Assembly (NCBI GenBank): GCA_002284615.2
Contig: MU069458.1
Location: 736,208-756,547 of the forward strand
Origin: Dunaliella salina
Lineage: Eukaryota; Chlorophyta; Chlorophyceae; Chlamydomonadales; Dunaliellaceae
DNA length: 20,340 nucleotides
Direction of reading: 5' to 3'
This document shows positions 1 to 10,223 of the stretch, in pieces. Position 1 is the first letter of the stretch. Each line of letters starts with the position of its first letter. A program made the translations under genes and the position numbers. The notes beneath the pieces were generated by a model, which was not told the origin of the DNA, did no database searches, and saw only the letters and a list, made by a program, of their open reading frames with translations.

Positions 1-80
<80 letters not shown>
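1..80. repeat. (TG)40 dinucleotide microsatellite
   Basis: Uninterrupted TG repeat from the left edge of the window to base 80, followed by a short CG/GC-rich stretch. Read on the - strand it is a (CA)n tract and would lie in the first intron of the divergent gene that starts at 323. The array may continue beyond the window. Confidence 0.97.
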
Positions 81-81
<1 letters not shown>

Positions 82-182
82 CCGCGCGCGCCCTAGGCTT
101 TTCAAAGCCTGAGGCTGCCCAGGGGGCACAATGCCGGCTGCACACATGCATGTCGACATGCTTACGTGCCCCTCGCCTTTAC

Positions 183-323
183 CTCGTCGTCCGCATCCGC
201 CAGCAAATCGTGGCTCTCGGAAGCAGCCTTGTTGGTGAATTTTTGCAGCGAGGCGACCGCTTGCTCCGCTTGTGTCGCGTCCCACCCTGCCAGCTTCACA
301 TCTGCCCCTGTAAAGTTAACCAT
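183..323 (-). CDS. First exon of a divergent gene, possibly a ribosomal-L1-domain (RSL1D1/UTP30-like) protein, partial
   Basis: On the - strand an ATG at 323 in a good context (AAAATGG) opens 47 codons, MVNFTGADVKLAGW... to ...HDLLADADDE, ending at a phase-0 donor GAG|GTAAAG (GT at 182-181). A second donor, GTAAGC, lies about 15 bases downstream and could extend the exon. The peptide is composition-normal and weakly amphipathic. The segment around AEQAVASLQKF followed by an acidic patch resembles the N-terminus of RSL1D1/UTP30 nucleolar proteins, which have a short KAV-ALL helix before the L1 domain. That resemblance is from memory and weak. The L1 domain itself would lie beyond the left edge, past the CA-repeat intron. 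An alternative is that TTTACAG just after the ATG is a splice acceptor and this is an internal exon. The gene runs divergently from ZDS. Confidence 0.4.
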
Positions 324-483
324 TTTATGTTCACTCGAATCAATTCTTCAACCTTCAATGCCTAATTAACCTGGCCACGTTTGAGCTGGCAATTGTTTGT
401 TTCTCGTCCCTGAGTCCTTTGACAGCCTGGTCATTGATCGGCGCTTGCGCATTTATCAATTTTCAAATTATAAATTTACAAAC
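324..483. promoter_or_regulatory. Putative bidirectional promoter between the divergent gene and ZDS
   Basis: Only 160 bases separate the two proposed start codons (323 on -, 484 on +). The segment must hold both 5' leaders and core promoters if both starts are right. It is AT-rich near the ZDS start (TTTTCAAATTATAAATTTAC) with a GC-rich patch (CGGCGCTTGCGC) around 440-450. No TATA box or known light-response element is recognised with confidence. Confidence 0.35.
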
Positions 484-3400
484 ATGCTGGGACTGCACGG
501 TAAGGATGCCCTCCAGGCTGGCCGCACCAACCAGGGCCCGCCAGTCAGGACTAGCTTTGTGCAGTCTACCCGTACCAGGAGAAGGACGCGCTGTAAGTAG
601 TCTTGTGTGTGTGCGTATGCGGTTGCGCTGTCTTCACCTCGGTCGGCGATGTTGCTCTAAAACTTAAACATGTGGCTCCTTTGTCTCAGAGGTAGCTCAC
701 CACTGTTTCAAGTGTTTGCCTACCTCTGTGTGTCCTGATGACAATGTGGGGTCAACATACAGACTTGTGGCTACCATCAGCAGAGGTAGATGGTGCTGGA
801 TGGACCAGCAGCTCGCGCGCATCTCTGAGCCAGCTTGCACCTGTATCACCACAAACGCGCAGGCACCACCCATGCCATCGCTGCGCCCCCTGCACCTCCA
901 AAGACCACACCCAAGGAGTGGACCACCCAGGATCTTAGCAAGGTGGCCCTGAAAGACAGGCCTCTGAAGTCCCTGTACCCGGATGAGCCCGCCCCACCAA
1001 AGCCAGTGAGTGATGAGACGAGTGGTGGAGGTTGCCTGTGGGGCGTTCTCTTGAAACATCAAGGGATTTATGCTTTGGAGCCACACATTTTCTGTACACT
1101 TGTGGAGACATTCACTGATGCCTGCTTTCTTCTGTGCGAGTGCACTGATTCAGGTCAGGATGCCATCACCAACTTGACCGCATTGCACATACCTGCAGGG
1201 TGATCCCAAGCTACGCGTGGCCATCGTGGGCAGTGGACTGGCTGGACTGTCCACAGCAGTGGAGCTGCTAGACCAGGGGTAAGCATGGGTTGCCTTCCAT
1301 ACTCACCAGTGTGACAGTTTCCAGCAACATTCAAGCTACTCCCGCAGGATGTGTGCAGAGCATTGATCAGCAAGGCTCTTGCTTTTGCTTGGCTTGCAGG
1401 CATGAGGTGGACATCTATGACCAGCGACCCTTTCTAGGAGGCAAAGTGGCTTCATGGGTAGACAAGGATGGCAACCACATAGAGGTGAGGATGGGCATGA
1501 TGTGCAGATATGTAAGTCAGCTCCCAACGGAGCAGGTCCTACAACTTGTTAAGCAGTGAGCTGATTGGAATCAGTGCAATGCTAAGGAGGAAGTGTGGAT
1601 ATGTGAGCTGGCCATTGTGAGAATTTCAGAGCTCTTCATACTCCTCAGGGTTTGCAAAACACTGAGAACAGGCCAGCGTGCATTTGCATGTTGGAGAGAG
1701 ACTGTAAATGGTGAACTGGAGCATTTACAACGTGCACCCTTACCATGCATAGCATTCTCGCGAATAAGCTCTTTTGCTTTTCCTTGCAGATGGGCTTGCA
1801 TGTCTTCTTCGGGTGCTACCACAACCTTTTCCGACTGATGGCCAAGTGCGGTGTACTGGAAAACTTGCTGGTCAAGGATCACACCCACACCTTTTGCAAC
1901 GCTGATGGGGACGTCAGGGAGCTTGACTTCCGCTTTGAAGCTGGAGGACAGAAGATTGGGGCCCCATTCCATGGTAAGAAACGAGCAGGCGTGATTAGAC
2001 GGAATTTCTCATGTCACTTTTAAGCAGTGGTTCATGTAAGGCCTGGCATTCGATTCTGGCGTGCTCCCTGTGTCAATACCTTCTACTTTGCAACTTCGGA
2101 ATTGAGTTGACTGTTACAAGATTATATCTGTTGCACATTGGTTCCACAGGTGCAGAGGGGGGGGGGGGGTAGGTCTGATTTGCTGTGGCTTGACCTTGAG
2201 TTTCGCCGCCAGACTCCCACAGTGGACCACTAACTGCTCCAAATTGATTCTTATTGATTTGAGGTTTTTGGCTAAAGAAAAATCGATGATGAAGTTCATT
2301 GTAGAAAAAGAGGACATGGACTCAGTGGTTGGGAATGCAACAGAATTGCAGCCATTTCGCTGGGAGAAACCTCTATGAAGTGAATGCCAGAAAGGCCATT
2401 TTTGAAATCTTTCTCTATTTCTGAGTAGGCAGGATGTTATTGAATTGGTGTAGGCAGACCAGTAAGGTGTTGCAAACACAGAACGCAACACCTTACTAAA
2501 GGATAGGTAAGAGTTCTAGATAAGAGTAGTGAGTTATTTTGGGATGATCTGAGTGTGCTCTGGGTTCTTGGGCTCATGTCATCATTTTTCAAGAATAAAA
2601 CTCATTTGGGAATGATTTTCCATTGGAAAAAATTCAGTAAGCAAATGAAAAATAATGGTATGCATAGTCACATTTGGGAAAGAAGCATGATTGACGAAAA
2701 AAATCAACGAAAAGCAATTCCGACCCTCCTGGATTTTGTCAACCATGCAGAAGTGGCCCATAATGGGCACCCTCAAATGCGTGCAATAGTTTTTGTTTTC
2801 TTGCATTTCCCTCAATGGTCACATTCCTTGTGATCCCTTCCTTCACAAGGGTTCTTGGATCAAATCATCCATTCTCTCATCCTTTTGTTTCAGTAAGTCA
2901 GCATTTTAGCAACAACAATGAATGAACCCTCTGTTTGTAACAAACATGGTAATGCCGCTTATGTGAGGGGACCAGTTCCTTTTTCCAGTTGAATGCGCAA
3001 ATCTTCTCTACCACCTCCTCCCTTGGCTGCATATGACCACGGTGTGGCATCACCATGGTTTAAGACGATGCCCTCATTCGGACCCTGTGGTCGTACTCTC
3101 TCTCTTCATCTGCGGACCTGAAAGTTATCTTTGCAACCCCTCAGCTCCCCCCATCTGTGATCTCTTCGCGTGTGAACCATGCACACGTTGCTGCTCATGA
3201 GGGGACCAATACCTGTTTTTAGTGTGTAATGCCCAGATCTCCTCATCCACCTTGGATTTTGTTGTGCACGACCTCAGGTGAAGTATCAACACTGCCCAGC
3301 ACAGCAATGCCTCACTCTGCGCCCCTGTGGCTCCCTCCTAACATGCAGGCCTGATAGCTCTCTTTGTCACCCCTCAGCTCCCCTCCATTTGTGAACCCTC

Positions 3401-6400
3401 CATGTTTGAAGCATGCAAACACTGCTGTCCATGAGAGGACCATTTCCTCTTTTCAGTGTGGTGCCCAAATCTTCCGATTTACTATCTCTGTTTGCTGCAC
3501 ACAACCACGGTGTAGCATCTCCACGGCCCTTGACAATGCCCTCACTTTGCCCCCATGTGGCTCCCTCTTTATCTGCAGGCCTGAAAGCCTTCTTTACCAC
3601 CCCTCAGCTCACTGTGGCCGACAAGGCACAAAATGCATTGGCACTGGGCACGAGCCCTATCGTGCGCGCCTTGATAGATCCTGAGGGGGGTATGCAAGAT
3701 GTGAGGAACCTAGACAACATTAGCTTCTGGGACTGGTTCAAGAGCCATGGCGGATCAGAGCTCTCCATGAAGCGTATGTGGGACCCCATTGGTGAGTGGA
3801 AGGGTAGGGTTAAGGGTGCATCGCTGTTTACGCCTCAAGCATTGATCTCAACAGAATTGAACCCCCTGACCTTTGTAGAGGACGATGTGAGAGGAAGAAT
3901 GCATGAGGTCTTGTGCAGGGTGCATGCCAGCATGCATGGGCTTCCAAGCTTAGTGCCCTGGTAGTGTGCAGACTTTGTTGCTGCAACAACCACGTTTCTC
4001 TTATAATTCCTCTGGTGGCAGGATTGTATGAAGCAGCATGTGTCTGTAAGTGCGTCATCATTTTGAGCACTCACAAGCATGCGAGGGGTACTTTTATTTA
4101 CGTGCATACATTTAAGTGCATTGTCATGCGTGCACTCCAGTTTACAGCGTTAGAACATATACAGGCACCTCTCTGCGGAGACACGGTACTGTTGTGTGAG
4201 CAAGCCCGCTGCAGCAATTGAATCAATTCAAAGTTTGCCAGTGCGCTCATCAAAAGAAACAACTTGTGAACATGTACCTGCTTTGCAGCACAGGCAGGAG
4301 CTTATGTTACCAACCTTGAGTTTTCCCCTTAAAATATTTTAATGTGCAGCCTACGCTTTGGGCTTCTTGGACTGCAAGGACATCAGTGCGCGCTGCATGT
4401 TGACAATCTTCCAATTTTTTGCCACCAAGACCGACGCTTCTGTCCTCCGCATGCTTAACGGATCTCCTGGGGAGAGGCTGTTGAAGCCCATCGTTAACTA
4501 CATTGAGTCCAAGGGTGGCCGCATCCACCTGCGCCAGGGTTGCAAGTGAGTTTTGTAGCCTCACCTGTGTACTAGGCTAGAAGAGAAAAGCCGATTGGAT
4601 TGGAATGTTTTTATTCTCTTCCCAGTGCTGGCTTCGTCTCCATGCATGTCCTGCTCCTCTGGGTTAGTATTTAACCTCTTCGGAAGTGCATGCGCGATGA
4701 GAACACCAAGAAACCTCATTGTTGTAAAAGGCGACATGACTTTTTTTGTAAAAGCAAGCATTTTTGGTAGGCCTTACATATGTTTTTGGTCCTGGAATAG
4801 TTGGCTCTCAGCTGGTGAGGCCAGTGTGCGCTGGGGGGTGTGCGTTCCTTGTCTGCATGAGTCCACAAGACTACGAGTCTGTGCATACAAAGGCCTGAGG
4901 TGTGCTTTCTAAGCCTGGATACATGTCCACTGGTCCACTGGTCTGTGCACAATTCCAGTCCAGTCAGCATAATCCGAGTAATCCAAGCATGCCACGGACG
5001 AGATCTGAATCCACTTCCTCATTGGTAATGCAGGGAGGTGCTACAGTCTGCGTAATACAAGCATGCCATGGATGAGACCTAAATTTACTTCCTCATTGAT
5101 GCTGCAGGGAGGTGCTATAGTCTGCATGTATCAAGCATGCTGTGGTTGAAATGAACAAACTTTCTCATTGGCGCTGCAGGGTAGTGCTTTAGTCAAAGCA
5201 TAATGCAAGCATGCCATGGATGACATCTGTATCCACTCTCTCATCTAGGAGGTGCTGAAGTCTGCATAATCCAAGATCTAGATGTGTTTTCTCCTAGGCG
5301 TTGCAGGGAGGTGCTGAAGTCTGTTCATAATCCAAGCATGCTGCGCATGCGATCTGAATTTACTTTTTCATCGGCACTGCAGGGAAGTACTCTACGAGGA
5401 TGGCCCTGACGGCACACCTGTGGTGACTGGCATGCGCATGGGCCGGGATGGCCAAATTGTGAAAGCTGATGCCTATGTGGCTGCCTTGGATGTTCCTGGG
5501 GCCAAGCAGCTCTTACCGCAGGCGTGGAGGAAGTAAGTGGTGGCACTGGGCTTGTGTTGGTCCTGATTTTTGGGGAGGATGGTTTGGTTAGTGACAGGAG
5601 TGATGGCTAGAGCTTCGTAGAGCAAATCCCCTTTTGCATTTGTTTCTCCCCAGCATGCAACCGTGACACAATGTTGAGGTTGACTGTTGCTCATGCATGC
5701 AATAGAAGTGTAGCAGCTGCAGTGCGAGCACTCAAGCTGCCTGCGTACCCTGCTTGACCTGCAGGTACCCTCAATTTGACAACATCTACAGCCTGATTGG
5801 CGTGCCTGTGATCACCGTTCAGCTGCGATACAATGGATGGGTGACCGAGATGCAGGACCCAGAGAAGGTGAGCTCTTTTAGAGCAGAGATCAGTGCAGAG
5901 ATGCAGGACCCAGGGGAGGTGTGCACTTCAGACGGGGAGATTCGTATCGAGGACCCAGAGGAGTCAAGCTCTTGAAATCCAGGGCACAGTGCAGAGATGC
6001 AGGACAAAGAGGAGGTGTGCTCTTTCAGTGCAGAGATGCAGGACCCAGGGAAGGTGAGCTCTTGAAGAGTGGCGCTCAAGGCAGAGATGCAGGACCCAGA
6101 GAGGGTGAGCTCAAGTGCAGAGATACATACAGAGATGCAGGACTCCAGAAAGTGTGCTCTCCCAGCGCAGAGATGCAGGATCCAGAAGGGGTGAGTTCTG
6201 AGTGCAGAGATGCAGGATCCATCGAAGGTGAGCTGTTATAGTGCTGAGACAAGTGTAGAGGTGCAAGACACAGAGGTGTGGTGCTCTTCAATTGCAGATA
6301 TTCAGGGCCCAGAGAAGGTGAGCTTTTAAAGAGCAGAGATTCAGAGCCTATATGCAGGACCCAAAGAAGATGAACTGTTTGCGTGCAAAGAACAGTGCAG

Positions 6401-9232
6401 AGAAGAGTGCAGAGGTGCAGGACCCAAAAAAGGCGTGCCCTTCAAGTGCTGAGATTGGTGCAAAGATGCAAGACTCGGATAAGGCGTGCCCTTCAAGTGC
6501 GCAGATGCAGTGCCCAGAGAAAGTGAGCGTCTTCAGAGCAGAAATTCAATTCAGAGATGCTGGACCCAGAGAAGGTGAGCTCTTCAAGCACGGGTATGAG
6601 TGCAAAGATGAAGGACCCAAAGAGGGTGCCCTCTTCAGACGCAGGGCTCAGAGAAGGTGAGCTTCTTTAAGAGCACAGATCGGTACGGAGATGCAGGACC
6701 CAGAGAAGGTCCATCTCCTCAATCAAGTGCATGCTCATGTCTTCGAGCTCGTGTTGCAGTAACTCAGTTTCCCTTTTGAGTTTCACTTTCAGCTATGTGG
6801 TGTGTGGGAATTCGTCACCTAGATGCTCCTTTTCATGAAACAGGCAGTGCAGCAGACAAAAGATGGCTCATGACCCACCTCTCCATGTCTCTTGGCTTTG
6901 GTGCGCAACACAGGTCAAGCAGCTGACCCAGCCCCAAGGCATCAACAACTTGCTATACAGCCCTGATGCGTTCTACTCCTGCTTTGCTGACCTCGCTCTT
7001 GTGAGCCCTGTGGAGTACTTCAAGGAGGGCCAGGGGTCGCTCATGCAAGTCGTGATTACACCAGCGGCCCCCTACATGCCATGGGAAAACAAGGCCATTG
7101 CTGAGGAGGCTGACCGCCAGGTATGTTATTGTTGCTCCCGCTGCGCTGCTGCTGCTGCTGCTGCTGATGGTGATGATATGATAAGGATGGCCACCAAGGT
7201 CTGCTCGCGAGTGCATGCTGCTCGGATCAGGTTACAAGGAAAGAGCCATTCAGTCAAATCGCATGACTGCTGGGCTGTAATGAAAAATTGGATAGGTTTT
7301 CAGGGAGAAAGAGAAATGAGAGCACGCCTGGAAAACCCCACCTCAGCCAAGTGCAGTGATCAATAACGATGATTTTTGAGCAGGGACAAAAAACCAGGCA
7401 CACCCACAATAGTAAATGAACAAGATGGTTGGGATTGTTTTACAGACGAAGCAGCGGATATCAAAACATATGAAATTTTACACCAAACCAACTGCTCAAA
7501 AAAAAAGGGGGGGAGGAGGAAATAACGGTTCCAAGAGCTTTGCAAAATTTCGAAGAAGAACAACAAACTGCCGCACCATGCATGTGAGCATTGAGGGAGG
7601 CGAGAACTTATTCATCATAACGGTAGATTGTAAGCACTCGTAAAATGAGAGTCAGGGATACCAGCAGTTGTTTGCATTGCCTAGCAGCGAAGCGATTACA
7701 TGAAAAATTTGTTGAAGACGCGGTGGCTCTCCCTTTTCGTCTGTAACTTCAGACGCAAAGCACAGTAAAAGCAAGACGACGTCATGTAAGAGTGTGATTA
7801 ACTCATGAAAAAATTTACTCTCCTGCTACGGCGGCGTCCCGCTGTTGCTGGATGAGCTTTGCCTTGTTATCGTATTAGAATTAGATCTGTATATTTATAT
7901 TGAAGTCTTGATCCGCTGCACCTTGCGGCTCAACGATTTTGTTCGTTTAAGGCGAGCACACCTTATGGCTGCACAGGCAAATAAGTCACGGACTCCTCAT
8001 ATCACGTACCACCTCCAGTGACAACTAAGCCGTCTTTTTTAAACATGAATGTATCAGACGTTCGTTCAACACTGGCGCGACAGAAATATTTGACAAGTTG
8101 TAAGTTCATGATGCACTTCTTCTTTTTCCCTCCTCAGGAAATTGGGTGTTGTCATAAACAGGCTGTTTACGATAACAACCAATTTCCTCGGATGAGGAGG
8201 TAGAGCATGCTTTGTGTTCTGCCTGACAGAAGAGGTGCCAAAGCAAGTTGACTGGCTCAAGTGTAGTACACACAAGCATTCCCTAGTCAAGTCGTGTTGA
8301 GAAGGAGCTCGTGCCAACAGAGCGAACATATGCAGAGACCCTTCCTAGAAACTTCCAATGGGCCTGCCTTTTTCACCTTTCATAGACACAAGGATATTTG
8401 TTCACTCTTTGCAAGGTCATGCCAAAATGGTTGAACAGGAATCGATTGCAAACACTGTTGATTGCTATGCTGCATGTGCCTCGCAGACCCGCCGGCTGTT
8501 CCCCAGCGCGCGCAACTTGGACATGATCTGGCACAGTGTTGTGAAGATCGGCCAGTCCCTGTACCAGGAGGCCCCAGGCATGGACCCTTTCAGGCCTGAG
8601 CAGGCCACGCCTGTGCCCAACTTCTTCTTGGCAGGCAGTTACACCAAGCAAGACTACATCGACTCCATGGAGGGTGCCACCCTGTCAGGTACGAGGTGGT
8701 GTCGTCAAGCTTGATACCTTGCTGCCTTGTTTCTAGGATCTTTACCCTCCCTTCTGGACTGAGGATGTGATACACACGGTAAATTCTGTATTAGAAGAAA
8801 AGTGAGGATGAGGCATTGTAGGTGAGCCAGGGGCATGCTTTGAGGCATTTCAGGCCACATTTGGCTAGTCTCTTTGTGTCAGCCCCATGCCTGGCCCGCC
8901 CTGTCCTAGGCAAAAGGCGGTCCTTCATGGGTCGCCTTTTTTCTTGGATTTGCACTTGCTGCAGAAACTCTCCTTGCTCTGTGCGTCTCTGGAGTTGAGT
9001 TGCTTTGCAATCTACTACTGAGACGCACAGAGCAAAGAGGATGGCACATTGGAAAGTTAGGGATTTCAAACAGCTGGGGGTAAGTGTGCAGGAATGGCAC
9101 AAGCAGGAAGGTCTGCTATGCTGATCACACTTTTCCTCTTTTTCTGCCGCAGGCCGACAATGTGCTGGCGAGGTCGTGAAAGCCGTGCCCCGGATCCAGA
9201 GCCTATCGGTGGCGCCACTGGCAAGCATTTGA
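484..9232 (+). CDS. ZDS: Zeta-carotene desaturase, plastid-targeted, 12 exons
   Basis: Exons: 484-592, 863-1005, 1199-1278, 1400-1484, 1790-1973, 3579-3791, 4350-4545, 5383-5532, 5765-5867, 6914-7120, 8487-8688, 9153-9232. All introns are GT-AG and phases agree, giving 583 residues, the usual length for plant and algal ZDS. ZDS is a plastid FAD enzyme that desaturates zeta-carotene via neurosporene to poly-cis lycopene and passes electrons to plastoquinone. Residues 1 to about 80 are Ser/Thr/Arg/Pro-rich and look like a transit peptide. The dinucleotide-binding motif GSGLAG is at 95-100, followed by [12 protein letters not shown] (115-126). Family blocks [45 protein letters not shown] and the C-terminal [16 protein letters not shown] (539-554) are all present. 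No frameshift or stop interrupts the joined frame. Exon 1 and the first acceptor (862|863) are least certain: they were chosen because the phase fits and no other ATG does. Introns 5, 7 and 9 carry exon-edge repeats. Confidence 0.93.
1974..2919 (+). other. ZDS intron 5, upstream part: no gene seen
   Basis: Begins with donor GTAAGA at 1974. Apart from a 13-base G run at 2157-2169 and AT-rich stretches, I see no convincing exon or repeat. Short open frames on both strands here have no recognisable sequence. Confidence 0.6.
2157..2169. repeat. Poly-G run of 13
   Basis: Thirteen consecutive G residues inside ZDS intron 5. The length is liable to sequencing or assembly error, but it lies in an intron. 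Confidence 0.9.
2920..3615 (+). repeat. Three tandem copies of a 230-bp unit ending in the acceptor and first codons of ZDS exon 6
   Basis: Copies run about 2920-3150, 3151-3380 and 3381-3615. Shared landmarks recur in order: ATG/TGAG-GGACCA, TGC-CAAATCT or CCAGATCT, GCATC(A)-CAC or similar, AATGCCCTCA or ATGCCTCACT, TGTGGCTCCCTC, then the exon-6 start. The exon-like ends begin at 3117, 3350 and 3580, spaced 233 and 230 bases. Over a gap-free 37-base match ending in CAGCTC the first codons stay in frame: [20 protein letters not shown] and, in the true exon, [10 protein letters not shown]. The first copy has lost its AG (TGCGG); the second keeps TGCAG and is a potential decoy acceptor. Confidence 0.85.
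4970..5395 (+). repeat. Tandem array of about 70-bp units ending at the acceptor and first codons of ZDS exon 8
   Basis: The unit reads roughly AAGCATGCCATGGATGAGAT...CTTCCTCATTG.CGCTGCAGGGAGGTGCT.CAGTCTGCATAATCC. CAG (or TAG) junctions lie at 5031, 5105, 5177, 5246, 5304 and 5380; the last is the real exon-8 acceptor. Spacings are 74, 72, 69, 58 and 76. After the junction the array reads GGAGGTGCTACAG, against GGAAGTACTCTAC in the exon, so EVL(Q) mirrors EVL(Y) in the same phase. At least four upstream copies keep an AG acceptor with a pyrimidine-rich lead such as CTTCCTCATTG. Confidence 0.85.
5847..6710 (+). repeat. Minisatellite built from the 3' end of ZDS exon 9 plus its splice donor, about 19 units
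   Basis: The unit is about 47 bases on average: GAGATGCAGGACCCAGAGAA, then G, then GTGAGCTCTTCAAGAGCAG or variants. The first unit is the real exon-9 end (AAG|GTGAGC, GT at 5868). Further units follow to 6710. Intact GTGAG donors recur at 6054, 6105, 6191, 6228, 6318, 6523, 6575 and 6657. The spacing of the first two ATGCAGGACCC copies is 51 bases, so exon frame is kept into the second unit; the frame closes with TGA at 5973. The array occupies most of intron 9. Confidence 0.92.
6667..6792 (-). pseudogene. Possible coiled-coil-encoding exon or relic inside ZDS intron 9
   Basis: On the - strand, after an AG at 6794-6793 (CACATAG), 41 codons read [19 protein letters not shown] and on to a TAA at 6669-6667; the distal half overlaps the last exon-9-derived repeats. 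The charged, leucine-spaced start resembles a coiled coil and is like the peptide readable at 13393-13224 (TELLxxEL). No start codon and no partner exon are seen. It may be a chance frame or part of a dispersed repeat. Confidence 0.15.
7146..7166. repeat. (CTG)7 microsatellite
   Basis: Seven CTG units in the 5' part of ZDS intron 10, 26 bases past the exon-10 donor. Confidence 0.9.
7167..8486 (+). other. ZDS intron 10, remainder: no gene seen
   Basis: AT-richer than the exons and without a recognisable exon on either strand. The only clear structure is the hairpin at 8129-8200. The intron ends at the acceptor CTCGCAG before exon 11. Confidence 0.6.
8129..8200. repeat. Near-perfect inverted repeat, arms of about 33 bases and virtually no loop
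   Basis: The left arm (8129-8161) and right arm (8163-8200) are complementary around base 8162: CCTCCTCA..GGAAATTG pairs with CAATTTCC....TGAGGAGG, and CATAAACAG with CTGTTTACG. There are a few mismatches and a 4-base bulge in the right arm. It lies in ZDS intron 10 and could be a small foldback element or a structured RNA. Confidence 0.85.
8974..9035. repeat. Inverted repeat with perfect 16-bp arms in ZDS intron 11
   Basis: TTGCTCTGTGCGTCTC at 8974-8989 is the exact reverse complement of 9020-9035, with a 30-base loop. A stem-loop in the nascent transcript is expected. Confidence 0.85.
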
Positions 9233-9810
9233 GGTAGCCAGCGGCATGTGGCAGTAGTAATCACTCCCGGATGCTGTGGTAAGCATTGCCAATCTTCCTG
9301 TCCTGGTGATCCATGCACCAGGCATCCACCGGCGAAAAGCTAATGATCGAACGTGGCTGTTATGAGTGTGCATTTGTGGTGAACTCTTCTTAGCTTTTTT
9401 GGGGGAAACTTAACTCTTTCCGGTTCCATCCTCTCACATTGTACTCTATGCATGACCATAGCTAAAGCTTTTATTGAGCTCGTGGCCTCAAGAAAACCAA
9501 GTTTCAATCCTGACCATACGATGAACATACTTCTTCTTGCTCCTGTGATTTATTGGAGTAAAGCCATGCTCATTCTCTCAGATTTGTTGAGACAAGAGTA
9601 GCTCAAGAACTGTGACCGCTTGCCTGTGCATTTAAAAGGAAAAATTTTCATGAAGAAGGGGGAGTTCACATTGGACAACAATCACCATGATCTCAGGAAA
9701 TACCCCAACACTGTTGGCAACAGTCAGCCATGACACTAACACTGGCAGTTAATCTACCAACTCAGTAAGCTGGGACATCCGGGCTGAGTAAGTCCAATAG
9801 TGAAGTGTAA
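9233..9810 (+). other. Presumed ZDS 3' untranslated region
   Basis: No coding signal follows the ZDS stop. The first TGTAA, the usual chlorophyte polyadenylation signal, after the stop is at 9806-9810, which would make a 3' UTR of nearly 0.6 kb. The extent is inferred. Confidence 0.4.
9806..9810 (+). terminator. Candidate TGTAA polyadenylation signal for ZDS
   Basis: TGTAA is the known near-upstream poly(A) signal in chlorophyte algae. This is the first occurrence on the + strand after the ZDS stop codon. A five-base match is weak evidence by itself. Confidence 0.35.
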
Positions 9811-10223
9811 GCCACTTAGCCTTCTTTATTCTTTAAAAGGGAACAGGTGGGGCTCATGTGGTCCTTTATTCCAGTGATACCTGTACACATTCCCACAAAT
9901 TTGCCCTTTCTCTCTTCCTGAGCTTTGTGGTGCAGTGGATTTATGGCTCTTGATCTCAAACTTCACTATCCCTGCCAGCAAGGGATTGCTCGAAGATCGA
10001 TGGCACTGAAACCTGTAACCTGGCCAAAGACGACTCGGATCTCCTCCTGGCAGTGGCAATGTCCTATCAATGGCAACCAAGACTCAGAAAAATTTTGCAA
10101 CAATCTGCTGTTTGTCATAGTCTGGTTATTGAGGAAATTGTGTGAGACTAATCATGCTCAAAAGTTAGTATCTCATCGTGCTCAGCAACTTCATATGGAC
10201 AACGCGGGAGTGTCATGAGGCCC
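9811..10223. other. Intergenic, nothing recognised
   Basis: Open frames of 84-97 codons occur on both strands, but they mirror each other and show no recognisable protein or splice structure. Confidence 0.5.

Noticed and set aside
6..365. 120-codon + strand frame beginning with Cys-Val repeats
   Set aside because: It is the TG microsatellite read as codons and then the antisense of the better - strand exon at 323-183.
5921..6660. Open frames of about 100 codons through the intron 9 array
   Set aside because: They are translations of the exon-9-derived minisatellite. The frame continuous with exon 9 stops at 5973, so they are not a separate gene.
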